This document shows positions 25,131-36,078 of a DNA stretch of 64,000 nucleotides, in pieces. The DNA is from JAGWRA01 sp035534615 (GTDB taxonomy: Bacteria; Acidobacteriota; Vicinamibacteria; Vicinamibacterales; CAVVIG01), in NCBI GenBank assembly GCA_035534615.1, contig DATLRO010000027.1, forward strand, positions 5,986 to 69,985, written 5' to 3'. Made by a program: the position numbers and the translations under genes. The notes beneath the pieces are model-generated. The model did no database searches. It was not told where the DNA came from and saw only the letters and a program-made list of their open reading frames with translations. The first letter of the stretch is position 1, and each line of letters opens with the position of its first letter.

Positions 25131-25151
25131 AGTGGGCGTAAGGGGGACACG

Positions 25152-26117
25152 ATGCGCATGCGGTTGAGGGGAGCGCTGCTCATGGGCGTGGCGGTGCTGG
25201 CCCTGTCGTCGCTTGTAGCCTGCGCGAAGTTCGGGCAGCTGAAGGCCATGAAGGCCTTCAAGGATGCCAACACGTTGTACCAGCAGCAGGAATACAAGAG
25301 GGCGGCGGCGTTGTACGAACAGGCGGTGGCGGCCGATCCCAACATGGGACAGGCCTACTTCTTCCTGGCCAACAGCTACGACAACCTGTACAAGCCGAGC
25401 CTGAAGGGGCAGCCGGACAACGACGCGTACATAAACAAGGCGGTCCAGGACTATCGGCTCGCCGCCCAGAAGCTCCCGACCACGGACCCGACCGACGCCA
25501 AACTGAAGAAACTGGCGCTTGAGTACCTGGTGGCGGCCTACGGCCCCGACAAGCTCAACGACCCGAACAAGTCGCTGCCGGTGGTCCAGCAGATGATCCA
25601 GATGGAGCCGTCCAACCCGGACAACTACTTCGCCCTGGCCAAGATCTACGAGGACGCGGGCCAGTACGACCTGGCGGAGCAGACCTATCTGAAGGCGAAG
25701 CAGGTCAAGCCGGATGACCCGGCCGTCTACCTGCAGCTGGCCGGCTTTTACAACCGCCAGGGCGAGTTCGACAAGACCATCCAGGCGCTCCAGGAGCGGA
25801 TCCAGAACGATCCCAAGAACCCCGAGGCCTACTACACCGTCGCGACCTATTACTGGGACAAGGCCTACCGCGACGCCACCCTGACGAACGCCGACAAGCT
25901 CGGCTACGTCGACAAGGGCATCCAGGCGATCGACCAGGCGCTGCAGATCAGACCGGACTACATGGAAGCGCTGGTCTACAAGAATCTGCTGCTTCGGCTC
26001 GAAGCCAACCTGATCAAGGACCCGAAGAAGCAGCAGGAACTGCTCAAGGAAGCCGATAAGCTGCGGAACGAGGCGAACGAGCTGCGCAAGAAGAAGGCCG
26101 CAGGCATCGGCGACTAG
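25152..26117 (+). CDS. TPR-repeat lipoprotein
   Basis: A 321-residue exported lipoprotein. The signal peptide ends in the lipobox LVAC (Cys24), followed by AKFG; Lys at +2 and no Asp suggest it is not an Asp+2 inner-membrane-retained type. It carries about five tetratricopeptide repeats (for example YQQQEYKRAAALYEQAVAADPNMGQ, YFALAKIYEDAGQYDLAEQTY, YLQLAGFYNRQGEFDKTIQA) and a Lys-rich C-terminal coil (EADKLRNEANELRKKKAAG). GGGGGA precedes the ATG. It is monocistronic, with its own promoter, long leader and terminator. It probably acts as an envelope protein-interaction scaffold; partners are unknown. Confidence 0.88.
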   Translation: MRMRLRGALLMGVAVLALSSLVACAKFGQLKAMKAFKDANTLYQQQEYKRAAALYEQAVAADPNMGQAYFFLANSYDNLYKPSLKGQPDNDAYINKAVQDYRLAAQKLPTTDPTDAKLKKLALEYLVAAYGPDKLNDPNKSLPVVQQMIQMEPSNPDNYFALAKIYEDAGQYDLAEQTYLKAKQVKPDDPAVYLQLAGFYNRQGEFDKTIQALQERIQNDPKNPEAYYTVATYYWDKAYRDATLTNADKLGYVDKGIQAIDQALQIRPDYMEALVYKNLLLRLEANLIKDPKKQQELLKEADKLRNEANELRKKKAAGIGD

Positions 26118-26144
26118 GCCGCCTGCTCCCTCACGCCACGCTCC

Positions 26145-26181
26145 GGGCCGTGTTCCCAGCGGGAACACGGCCCTTTTTTTT
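26145..26181 (+). terminator. Intrinsic terminator of the TPR lipoprotein gene
   Basis: A perfect 13-bp stem (GGGCCGTGTTCCC at 26145-26157, GGGAACACGGCCC at 26161-26173), loop AGC, then eight T's. It begins 27 nt after the stop codon. Confidence 0.95.
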
Positions 26182-26498
26182 GCCTCGCCTTCCGGGCGGC
26201 CGGGAAGACACCCTCCAAGCCCGGTCGACGGCCTGCCCGGGTGCCGACTCCCGGCCCCCGGCGCCCGGCGCCCCTGTGCCCCTGTCCACATCGTTCCCCT
26301 CAGCCCCGCTCAGCGGCCCGTCCAGACGCGCGGAGGGGGCGGGTGGAGCCATCCCGGCACCATCGGCGCTGGAGACGCCTCCGGGCGATTCAGCAGCCTC
26401 CTGAAGGGGCAGCGGGGGGGCGCGTGGATATCCCTGGGAAGGCGGAAGGGTTGGAAAGCGAAAGCGAGGAGAGGGCGGAAGGCCTGGAGAGGAGCCGC
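26182..26498. other. Intergenic, no gene seen
   Basis: About 317 bp between two facing terminators. The left part is C/pyrimidine-rich and the right part (about 26400-26490) is strongly G/A-rich. No ORF with plausible composition, RNA gene or repeat family is visible. Confidence 0.5.
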
Positions 26499-26545
26499 AA
26501 AAAAAAACGGGCGGGGCGCCGCCTGGAGGGGCGGCGCCTCGCCCG
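26499..26545 (-). terminator. Intrinsic terminator of the tonB-exbBDD operon
   Basis: On the minus strand a 16-bp GC-rich stem (plus-strand arms 26508-26523 and 26530-26545, one mismatch) is followed by nine T's (26507-26499). It starts 24 nt beyond the last exbD stop. Confidence 0.9.
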
Positions 26546-26569
26546 TGGAACGGTTCGGGTGGACGGTAC

Positions 26570-27040
26570 TCAGCTGCCGGCGACGACGCCGGCGGCCTTT
26601 CGCATGCCTGTGGTGACGATGCCGACCTTTTCGACACCGGCTCCCTTCGCAGCGTCGATCACGCCGACGATGTCGCTGTACCGGAGCGTCGGTGCGCCGA
26701 TGATGAACATCGTCTTGTCGCTGCGCTGGGCGAAGATCTTGGTCAGCCGGTCCTGAAGGTCCGGCAGGGCCACGTCCTGGCTGTTGATCGAGATCTTGTG
26801 ATCGGCCGTGTAGTTGAGGACGATCTGGCTGGTATCGTTCTGCTGCTGGGGCTGGTTCTTGGCCTCGGCGGGCAGGTTGATATCGAGCCCCTTCTGGGTG
26901 AGCGGCAGGGCCGCCATGAAGATGACCAGCAGGACGAGCAGCACGTCAATCAGCGGGGTGACGTTCATGTCACAGCTGGCGTGCGGCACCTCGCCTTTGA
27001 AGACGTCTTCGGCGCCGTGGTGCTTGTGCGCGTGCTTCAT
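26570..27040 (-). CDS. exbD: ExbD/TolR-family biopolymer transporter (second copy)
   Basis: A 156-residue protein with a short His-rich cytoplasmic head (KHAHKHH), one transmembrane helix (about residues 26-47) containing the proton-path Asp in CDMNVTPLIDVLLVLLVIFM, and a periplasmic C-terminal domain. It is the last gene of tonB-exbB-exbD-exbD and is preceded by GGAGGAGG. The two ExbD copies are only distantly similar (QQQN-rich versus TVDKPDT linkers), so they may form a mixed pentamer-associated dimer. The His-rich head and Cys24 set this copy apart. Confidence 0.92.
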   Translation of the reverse strand: MKHAHKHHGAEDVFKGEVPHASCDMNVTPLIDVLLVLLVIFMAALPLTQKGLDINLPAEAKNQPQQQNDTSQIVLNYTADHKISINSQDVALPDLQDRLTKIFAQRSDKTMFIIGAPTLRYSDIVGVIDAAKGAGVEKVGIVTTGMRKAAGVVAGS

Positions 27041-27042
27041 GG

Positions 27043-27486
27043 CTACTGGCCTCCTCCGAGGGTCCCCATTCCCACCTTCTTGTCGGTGATCAGACCGACG
27101 TTCTCGACGCCCGCCTGGCGCAGGGCATCCATGGCGTCCATGACGGCGCCGTACTGGACGTCCTGATCCGCCTTGATGACGACCTGCTTGTCGTGCTTGT
27201 CGGCGAGCATGTCGCTCAACTTGGAGGCCAGTTCGGCGTCGTTGGCCACCGGCACCGAGTTCAGGTACAGGTTCTTGCTGGCGTCGATGGCGACGACGGT
27301 CTGGTCCTGCGTGTCCGGCTTGTCCACGGTGTTGGACGCCACCGGCAGCTTGACGTCCACGCCCTTCTGCAGCATCGGCGCGATCAGCATGATGATGATC
27401 AGCAGCACCAGCATGACGTCGACCAGCGGCGTCACGTTGATGTCCGACTTGACCTTTCCTCTGCCGGCGCCAACATTCATGGCCAT
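27043..27486 (-). CDS. exbD: ExbD/TolR-family biopolymer transporter (first copy)
   Basis: A 147-residue ExbD: cytoplasmic N-terminus, one transmembrane helix with the essential Asp (SDINVTPLVDVMLVLLIIIML, about residues 14-35), and a periplasmic domain ending in a Gly-rich tail. It couples the proton motive force to TonB together with ExbB. The stop is two bases before the second exbD. Confidence 0.93.
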   Translation of the reverse strand: MAMNVGAGRGKVKSDINVTPLVDVMLVLLIIIMLIAPMLQKGVDVKLPVASNTVDKPDTQDQTVVAIDASKNLYLNSVPVANDAELASKLSDMLADKHDKQVVIKADQDVQYGAVMDAMDALRQAGVENVGLITDKKVGMGTLGGGQ

Positions 27487-27580
27487 GAGGCGGATCTCCT
27501 GAATAACTGACGTCGCGGCGTGACGCCGTCCGGCGGGCGGACGGCGTCAGCGCGCGACTTCCTGCGTTCCCCGGACGGCG

Positions 27581-28252
27581 CTAGGCCGTCTTCTTGATGA
27601 AGTAGTCGACCAGCTCCGACGAGGAGTTGTCCATCTCGACGTTGAAGTACTCGATCCGGCCGGTCAGGTAATTGTAGAACCAGACGGCCGGGATGGCGAC
27701 GAGCAGCCCGAGCGCGGTCTCGACGAGCGCTTCCGCGATACCGGCGGAGACGGCGCCGATGCCGCCGGAGCCGGTGGCCGCGATCCCCTGGAAGGCCGCG
27801 ATGACGCCGACGACCGTGCCGAGCAGTCCGACGAACGGGGCGGTCGAGCCGATGGTCGCGAGCGCCGCGACGCCCTTCTTCAGGTCGGAAGCGGTCAGCG
27901 CGGAGGCGCGCTGGATCGACCGGCGCACGGTGTCGACGAGGTCTTCACGGCTGAGGCCGCCCCCACTTTCCTGCTGGAACTGGTATTCCTGGAGCCCCGC
28001 CAGCACGACCTTCGCCAGGTGGCTGTAGCGGTAGTTCTTGGACGACGAGACCGCGATGGCGTCCTTCAGCCGGCCTTCCTTGAGGTGCTTGGCCACCTGA
28101 GGCGCGTAGACCTTCGACTGGTTCCGGGCCTGCGTAAACGTGAAGATCCGTTCGATGGCGACGCCGAACGACCACATCGACATGATGAAGAGGACGCAGG
28201 CCACCAACTTGGCCACGATCGACATCTGCTGCCACATTTGCATCAAGTCCAC
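27581..28252 (-). CDS. exbB: ExbB/TolQ/MotA-family proton channel protein
   Basis: A 223-residue inner-membrane protein with three hydrophobic segments (about 13-33, 130-160, 172-195). The family block GVAALATIGSTAPFVGLLGTVVGVIAAFQGIA and the following SAGIAEALVETALGLLVAIPAVWFYN are intact, including the conserved Thr/Glu of the proton path. GTG start with GGGAGGGG about 7 nt upstream. It lies between tonB and the two exbD genes. Confidence 0.94.
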   Translation of the reverse strand: MDLMQMWQQMSIVAKLVACVLFIMSMWSFGVAIERIFTFTQARNQSKVYAPQVAKHLKEGRLKDAIAVSSSKNYRYSHLAKVVLAGLQEYQFQQESGGGLSREDLVDTVRRSIQRASALTASDLKKGVAALATIGSTAPFVGLLGTVVGVIAAFQGIAATGSGGIGAVSAGIAEALVETALGLLVAIPAVWFYNYLTGRIEYFNVEMDNSSSELVDYFIKKTA

Positions 28253-28346
28253 AGTCCACCCCTCCCGAATAAATCTGACTACGGTTACGCGTTTCGTCGC
28301 TGGCCTGCGCTGCTCTCGTCAGGCCGGCCATCTCGTCATTCAGCGG

Positions 28347-29060
28347 CTATTGAAGCGTGAAGTTGACCGTGACCGTCATGATGACCGGCACCGGGACTCC
28401 ATTCAGCAGTGTCGGCGTGAACACCCACTGCTTGACCGCGGTCAGCGCCGCCTGGTCGAGCAGCGGAATGGACCGCAGAATCTTCGCTTCCGTCACGTGG
28501 CCGTCTGTGCCGATCGTCGCCTCGATGATGACGACGCCCTGCACCCGTGCTGCCTGCGCGATCTGAGGATAGATCGGCGCGACATTCCTGATCTTCGTCG
28601 GAGGCTTGATGTTGCCGCCCACCCGCACCGGCTTCGGAGGCGGCGGCGGAGGCGGAGGCGCCGGCAGACCGCCGACCACGCCGCCCATGACGCCGCCCGG
28701 GACTCCGCCGGCCACCCCGCCCGCCACCCCGGCGGACAGGTCGGCCAGGCCGGTCTCAGGCTTGATTTCCTTCGGCGCCTCGACCGGCGCGGCGTTCGGC
28801 TGCGGCGGCGGCACCTTGGGCGCCGGCGCGGCCTTCGGCGGCGGCGGCGGCGGTGGTGGCGGCGGGGGCGGCGGCGCGGAGACGAACGCCGACATCATGT
28901 TCGGCGGCGTCGGCAGGGCGCCGGCCGCCATCAGCGGGATGATGATCAGCGCCGAAATGATCGCCGTGTGGGCAATGATCGAGAGCGGAACGGTATACCA
29001 CTTCTTGCTGCCCACTTTAATCGAGGGCTCGACGATATCGCCGAACATATTACGTGGCAC
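28347..29060 (-). CDS. tonB: TonB energy transducer
   Basis: A 237-residue TonB: cytoplasmic N-terminus with a conserved-looking KKWYTVPLSIIAHT entry, one transmembrane helix (about 23-46), a periplasmic Pro-rich linker with 13 consecutive prolines (63-75) and a second 8-Pro run, a Gly/Val-rich repeat between them (AGGVAGGVPGGVMGGVVGG), and the C-terminal domain (PPTKIRNVAPIYPQIAQAARVQGVVIIEATIGTDG...) that binds outer-membrane TonB boxes. GTG start with AGGAGGAG upstream. It is first in the operon. Here the Pro run is preceded by NMMSAFVSAP. Confidence 0.92.
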   Translation of the reverse strand: MPRNMFGDIVEPSIKVGSKKWYTVPLSIIAHTAIISALIIIPLMAAGALPTPPNMMSAFVSAPPPPPPPPPPPPPKAAPAPKVPPPQPNAAPVEAPKEIKPETGLADLSAGVAGGVAGGVPGGVMGGVVGGLPAPPPPPPPPKPVRVGGNIKPPTKIRNVAPIYPQIAQAARVQGVVIIEATIGTDGHVTEAKILRSIPLLDQAALTAVKQWVFTPTLLNGVPVPVIMTVTVNFTLQ

Positions 29061-29116
29061 GGGTATTCTCCTCCTGCTCTCGTCACTTACACCGGGCCCA
29101 GCCCGTGAGGCCGGCG

Positions 29117-29146
29117 ATTATAGCTAGAGAAAAAAACAGGTGTCAA
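29117..29146 (-). promoter_or_regulatory. Strong sigma-70-type promoter of tonB
   Basis: Minus strand TTGACA (29146-29141), 18-nt spacer, TATAAT (29122-29117): both hexamers are perfect consensus. The transcript starts near 29110, with a leader of about 50 nt. No Fur-box-like palindrome overlaps it, so iron control is not evident. Confidence 0.85.
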
Positions 29147-29385
29147 CGAACCGATACAAAGTTAGACACCGGAAAACGGGAAATGGCGTCAGCCCCTGCG
29201 GCTTACCCGGTAATTGTCAGCAAGTGTCACCGTGAGGACGGCAAACCACTCACAAGAGGGGCGCATTCTACCGAGCCGGCCCCACGCAGGTCAACGACAA
29301 ATCCACGTGTCGGGTCGGCGAGGGCCGGCCCCGCCGCCGGCCCCGCCGCTGTGCGGCCCGGGGCGCCCGGGCCGATCCGCCCCGG
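29147..29385. other. Intergenic between hppA stop and tonB promoter, no gene seen
   Basis: About 240 bp. The hppA-proximal half is extremely GC-rich with a potential hairpin (GGCCCGGGGCGCCCGGGCC-like, near 29355-29375) but no T tract. Nothing coding is supported. Confidence 0.4.
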
Positions 29386-31950
<2,565 letters not shown>

Positions 31951-32023
31951 GACACCTCTCTCGCGAATCAACCTGGCCTCCCGATACATACCTGCCGAAC
32001 AAGGGATACAAACGATCCGACGA

Positions 32024-32044
32024 CAGCCGCAGGGGATGCGGCTG
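32024..32044 (-). promoter_or_regulatory. Hairpin in the predicted hppA leader
   Basis: Perfect 8-bp stem (plus-strand arms CAGCCGCA at 32024-32031 and TGCGGCTG at 32037-32044) with a 5-nt loop, 74 nt before the hppA ATG. No T tract, so it is not a simple terminator. Confidence 0.35.
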
Positions 32045-32118
32045 CAGAGCAAACCGGCGACGACCGCGCCGCCGCACGCCGGGCCTCACGGCCCCGCGCG
32101 CCGCGCCGCCGCGAACCT

Positions 32119-32124
32119 CGCATT
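32119..32124 (-). promoter_or_regulatory. -10 box of hppA
   Basis: A perfect TATAAT on the minus strand, giving a leader of about 160 nt. No -35 of note. It suggests hppA can be expressed apart from the upstream DUF502 gene. Confidence 0.45.
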
Positions 32125-32205
32125 ATAGGCGATACCGGCCGGCCGCGCGACCACGTCCGCCGCCCCCGTCCGGCCGGCCCGTCCGGGGGCTCCGGCCCCG
32201 GGACA

Positions 32206-32862
32206 CTAGGACCGCCACGGCCCGATCCGCCCGCCGCCCGGCTGCGCCTCGGCCCGGATCCGTCCCGGCAGCGCCATGCCGCCCGTCAGGAAAATCCGGA
32301 TGCCTTCCTGCACGGTCAGGTCCGGGAACGTCGCCTGGTCGCGCCGGCAGATCACGATGTCGCCCAGATACAGATGGTTGGTCGGCACGTAGACCGCGAT
32401 CAGCGCCTCGGGACCGCCCGGTCCCCGTTCGATCGTGAACTCCTTGGTGAGGAAGCCGAGCGCCAACCCCCGGTGCGGATCGTCGATCAGGACGACCCGC
32501 TTGAAGCCGTACTCGTTGTCGGGCGAGAAGGCGACGATGAGCTGCTTGACGGGCGCGTAAATGGTCCGGAACACCGGCACCCGCAGCAGGTAGCCCTCCG
32601 CGCGCTGGAGGATCCGCTTGCCGATGACGTTCGTCGCGAACACGCCGACCGCCAGAATCGCCGCCGCTGTCGTGGAGATGCCGAGTCCGGGAATCCGCCG
32701 GCCGAGCAGGCGATCGTACAGCGGCGTCGTCAGGCCGTCGACGACGCCGAACAGCCAGACGAACGCGGCCACGCTGATGAACAGCGGAACGGTGACGAAG
32801 AAACCGGCGAGAAAGCTCCGGCGCAGCCACTGCACGAAGGAGGGCCGGCCGCCGTCAGACAC
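32206..32862 (-). CDS. DUF502-family membrane protein
   Basis: A 218-residue protein with two N-terminal transmembrane segments (about 13-40 and 62-84), then a cytoplasmic domain with the DUF502 blocks PVFRTIYAPVKQLIVAF, VVLIDDPHRGLALGFLTKE and VYVPTNHLYLGDIVICRRD. The family's function is unknown; plant homologues (COV1/LCV) act in trafficking. GTG start. It is downstream of secF by 120 nt, on the same strand as the Sec genes. Confidence 0.88.
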   Translation of the reverse strand: MSDGGRPSFVQWLRRSFLAGFFVTVPLFISVAAFVWLFGVVDGLTTPLYDRLLGRRIPGLGISTTAAAILAVGVFATNVIGKRILQRAEGYLLRVPVFRTIYAPVKQLIVAFSPDNEYGFKRVVLIDDPHRGLALGFLTKEFTIERGPGGPEALIAVYVPTNHLYLGDIVICRRDQATFPDLTVQEGIRIFLTGGMALPGRIRAEAQPGGGRIGPWRS

Positions 32863-32982
32863 CGGCGGCGCGCCTCCGGCGCCCGGGCCCGGCCGGCTGC
32901 GTGACGACCACGAGCGGAACGGCGTGCAGGACGATCACTGACCGATGTGCGTGCCCTTCGGCGCGGCGGCCGGCAGCCGATC

Positions 32983-34074
32983 CTACGACGCGCGGACCTT
33001 GCGCTGCGGCTTCGACCGGGAGGCGCGGACGGACGGCGCGACGGCCGCCCCGCCGGCGGCCGCGGCCTGGACGCGCGGCTGCGCGCCGCGCCCGCGCCAG
33101 AACGTGACGATGGTGCCCGCGATGAACACGCTCGAGTAGGTGCCGGTGATGATCCCGACGATCATCGTGAACGCGAAGCCGCGCAGCACGTCCCCGCCGA
33201 ACAGGTAGAGGGCGATGACGCTCAGCAGCGCCGTGCCGGCGGTGATCACCGTCCGGTTCAGCGTCTGATTCACGGCGCGGTTCATCACGTCCTTGACCGG
33301 CAGGTTGCGCAGCAGCCGCGCGTCCTCGCGGACCCGATCGAAGATGACGATGGTGTCGTTCGTCGAATACCCGCTCATCGTCAGAATGGCGGCGATCACG
33401 TTCAGCGACAGGTCGACGTGGAAGAACGCCAGGAACGCGAACGTGACCAGCAGGTCGTGGATCGTGGCGATCACCGCGCCGACGGCGAAGCTGAACCGGA
33501 ACCGGAACGCGATGTAGAGCAGCAGCCCGATGAGCGAGAGGACCATCGCCAGCGTCCCCTTGCGGGTCAGCTGCCGGCCGACGATCGGCCCGACGATCTG
33601 CGTCCCGACGACCGAGAACCTGCCGAGGTTCGCCTGCACCAGGGCGCGCTGGACGTCATCGGCCGTCGTGCTGAGCCCGGTCGCCGCCGGGGCGGCCGGC
33701 GTCCCGGCCTTGACCACGGGGGGCGCCGCCGGCGCGGCGCCGGCCGTCATGGCGGGGGCGTCCGCGCGCGACGGCCCCACCTGCGGCACGCGGATCATGA
33801 TCTCGCGGAGCGCCGGCGTCCCGTACCGCTGCACGACCGCCTGGTCACCCATGCCGGCATGGATCCTGTCGAGCGCGGCGCGGACCTGGCCGATCGACGG
33901 CGGCGCGGCGTCGAACTGGGCGATGACGACCGTGCCGCCGGAGAACTCGACGCCGAGCGGGATGCCCCTCGTCCAGATGGTGAACAGACCGGCGAGGATC
34001 ACGATCCAGGACAGCACCAGCGCGTGCCACCGCCACCGGACGAAGTCGAACTGCGGATTCTTGAAGATATGCAT
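32983..34074 (-). CDS. secF: Protein translocase subunit SecF
   Basis: A 363-residue RND-type membrane protein working with SecD and the proton motive force to pull proteins across SecYEG. First transmembrane segment at about 18-36, GVEFSGGTVVIAQF, then five C-terminal segments with MSGYSTNDTIVIFDRVRED and NQTLNRTVITAGTALLSVIALYLFGG. Between about residues 95 and 140 the periplasmic P1 domain carries an Ala/Pro/Thr-rich insertion not usual in SecF. The C-terminus ends in a basic, Ala-rich tail. Confidence 0.95.
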   Translation of the reverse strand: MHIFKNPQFDFVRWRWHALVLSWIVILAGLFTIWTRGIPLGVEFSGGTVVIAQFDAAPPSIGQVRAALDRIHAGMGDQAVVQRYGTPALREIMIRVPQVGPSRADAPAMTAGAAPAAPPVVKAGTPAAPAATGLSTTADDVQRALVQANLGRFSVVGTQIVGPIVGRQLTRKGTLAMVLSLIGLLLYIAFRFRFSFAVGAVIATIHDLLVTFAFLAFFHVDLSLNVIAAILTMSGYSTNDTIVIFDRVREDARLLRNLPVKDVMNRAVNQTLNRTVITAGTALLSVIALYLFGGDVLRGFAFTMIVGIITGTYSSVFIAGTIVTFWRGRGAQPRVQAAAAGGAAVAPSVRASRSKPQRKVRAS

Positions 34075-34130
34075 GATGCGTCATCGCGCCGGCCGGCCGG
34101 GGGGCGTGCCGCCCCGGCCGGCCGCGGCAG

Positions 34131-35696
34131 TCAGATACTGAGCGTGGCCACCTGGCGGCGTCCGGACAGCATCGCCTCGAACATCGTGCGCGAGACGAAC
34201 GTCGCCGTGAAGAGGTTCGCCAGCAGGCCGAACGTCAGCGTCGTGGCAAACCCGCGGATCGGCCCGGTGCCGAACTGGAACAGGAACGCGGCGGAAATGA
34301 GCGACGCCACGTGCGTATCCAGCAGCGTCCAGAACACGCGGTTGAACCCGGCGTTCAGCGACGCGCGCACGCCGTGCTGGGCGTCGATCTCTTCCTTGAT
34401 CCGCTCGAAGATCAGCACGTTCGAATCGACGCCCATGCCCATCGTCAGCACGAAGCCGGCGATGCCCGGCAGCGTCATCGTGGCGCCGATGTACGCCATG
34501 AAGCCGAGCAGGATGAGCAGGTTGAGCACCAGGGCGACGATGGCGTTGATGCCCGCCAGGTGATAGTAGCCCAGCATGAAGACGACCACGAACGCGAAGC
34601 CGACCAGCGACGCGAGGATGCCGTCGCGGATCGAGTCGGCGCCGAGCGACGGACCGATCGTCTGCTCTTCCAGGTAGGTCAGCGACGCCGGCAGCGCGCC
34701 CGACTTGAGGACGAGCGCGAGATTCTGCGCCTCCTCCTGCGTGAAGCTGCCGGTGATGCGCCCGTCGCCCGTGATCCGGCCGTCGATCCGCGGCGCCGAC
34801 TGGACGCGACCGTCGAGAATGATGGCCAGGTTGCGGCCGATGTTCTGGCCGGTCGCCGTGCCGAACTTCTGCGAGCCCTCGCCGCTCAGCGTGAAGCTGA
34901 CCGCCGGCTGCGCGTTCTCATCGAGCGTCGGCCGCGCGTCCCGGAGGTCGCGGCCGGTGATGACCGGCACCTTCTTGACGAGGTAGTAGACCGTCGCGGC
35001 CGCCCCCGCCGCCGGCTGCGACGTGTCGGCCAGCCCCGGCACCACCTGGTCCTCTTCCGGCACCACCCCGTTGGTCGCCTGCAGCAGCTGCTTTCGCGAC
35101 GAGGCCGGCCCGCCGTCGACGAGGCTCAGCTCGAGCATGCCGGTCGACTGGATGACTTCCTTCGCGCGCGCGACGTCGGTGACGCCCGGCAGCTGCACCA
35201 TGATCTGGTCGCCCGCGCTCCCCTGCAGGGCGATGCTCGGCTCGGTGACCCCCAGCTCGTTCACGCGCCGCTCGATCGTCTGCCGCGCCTGCTCGACCGT
35301 CTGCTCGCGCAGGTTCTTGACGATGTTCGGCTTCATCGTGAAGGTGTAGTTGCCGTTGATGTCCGGCACGCGATCGAACGTCGCGGACAGGTCGTCGGCC
35401 ACCTGCCGGAACTGCGAGTCCTGCGCCGGCGGCACCCCGGTCACCTGGAACGACGTCCCGCCGGTCAGCGTCAGATCGGTGACCTTGATGGCCTTGGAGG
35501 CGAGCGATTGGCGCAGCTGCTCCATGTCCGTCTGCGTCTCCAGCTTCAGCGCGTCGCCCGTGTTCACCCGGAGCACGAGCTGCACGCCGCCCTGGAGGTC
35601 CAGCCCGAGCTGGATCTTCTTGGCCGGCGGGTAGACGGCCCACGCCGCCAGCGCCGTCACCACCACGATGAGGATGATCTTCCAGCGGAGACTCAT
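34131..35696 (-). CDS. secD: Protein translocase subunit SecD
   Basis: A 521-residue SecD: N-terminal transmembrane segment, LGLDLQGGVQLVLRV, a large periplasmic P1 region, a second signature RIDGRITGDGRITGSFTQEEAQNLALVLKSGALPASL, then five transmembrane segments with TLPGIAGFVLTMGMGVDSNVLIFERIKEE. GAGAGGA precedes the ATG. It sits 19 nt after yajC in the widely conserved tgt-yajC-secD-secF order. Confidence 0.96.
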   Translation of the reverse strand: MSLRWKIILIVVVTALAAWAVYPPAKKIQLGLDLQGGVQLVLRVNTGDALKLETQTDMEQLRQSLASKAIKVTDLTLTGGTSFQVTGVPPAQDSQFRQVADDLSATFDRVPDINGNYTFTMKPNIVKNLREQTVEQARQTIERRVNELGVTEPSIALQGSAGDQIMVQLPGVTDVARAKEVIQSTGMLELSLVDGGPASSRKQLLQATNGVVPEEDQVVPGLADTSQPAAGAAATVYYLVKKVPVITGRDLRDARPTLDENAQPAVSFTLSGEGSQKFGTATGQNIGRNLAIILDGRVQSAPRIDGRITGDGRITGSFTQEEAQNLALVLKSGALPASLTYLEEQTIGPSLGADSIRDGILASLVGFAFVVVFMLGYYHLAGINAIVALVLNLLILLGFMAYIGATMTLPGIAGFVLTMGMGVDSNVLIFERIKEEIDAQHGVRASLNAGFNRVFWTLLDTHVASLISAAFLFQFGTGPIRGFATTLTFGLLANLFTATFVSRTMFEAMLSGRRQVATLSI

Positions 35697-35715
35697 GACG
35701 GTCCTCTCGGTAACG

Positions 35716-36075
35716 CTATTGGCGGGCGGGCTCGGCCTGCTGCACCGGCTCCTGCCCCTGATAGCCGCCGACAGCGTGCCGTGCGATCTCGACCCGCACC
35801 TTGTCGGCGATCTGGAGCTGCACGGTCTGGTCGCTCAACTTCATGATCTGACCATACAGGCCGCTGGTGGTGACGATCTTGTCGCCGACCTTCAGCGCGT
35901 CCAGGAACTCCTGCACCTTCTTCTGCTTGCGCTTCATCGGGAGCAGGATGATGAAATAGAAGATGGCCAGCACCAGCACGAACGGGAGCAGCTGAATCAG
36001 CGCGCTGCTCCCGCCGCCGGCCGGCATCAGGCCCATGGCCACGAGGCGGAAATCCATCAGCGATAAGGGCGTCAT
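35716..36075 (-). CDS. yajC: Sec translocase accessory subunit YajC
   Basis: A 119-residue single-span membrane protein (helix at about 28-47, LLPFVLVLAIFYFIILLPMKRKQKK) with a cytoplasmic domain (VGDKIVTTSGLYGQIMKL). It associates with SecDF. The start lies 3 nt beyond the tgt stop. Its length is normal for the family. Confidence 0.94.
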   Translation of the reverse strand: MTPLSLMDFRLVAMGLMPAGGGSSALIQLLPFVLVLAIFYFIILLPMKRKQKKVQEFLDALKVGDKIVTTSGLYGQIMKLSDQTVQLQIADKVRVEIARHAVGGYQGQEPVQQAEPARQ

Positions 36076-36078
36076 CGG

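Noticed and set aside
28640..28880. Repeat array or CRISPR-like pattern
   Set aside because: The repeated GGC/GGT triplets encode the proline and glycine runs of TonB; there are no spacers.
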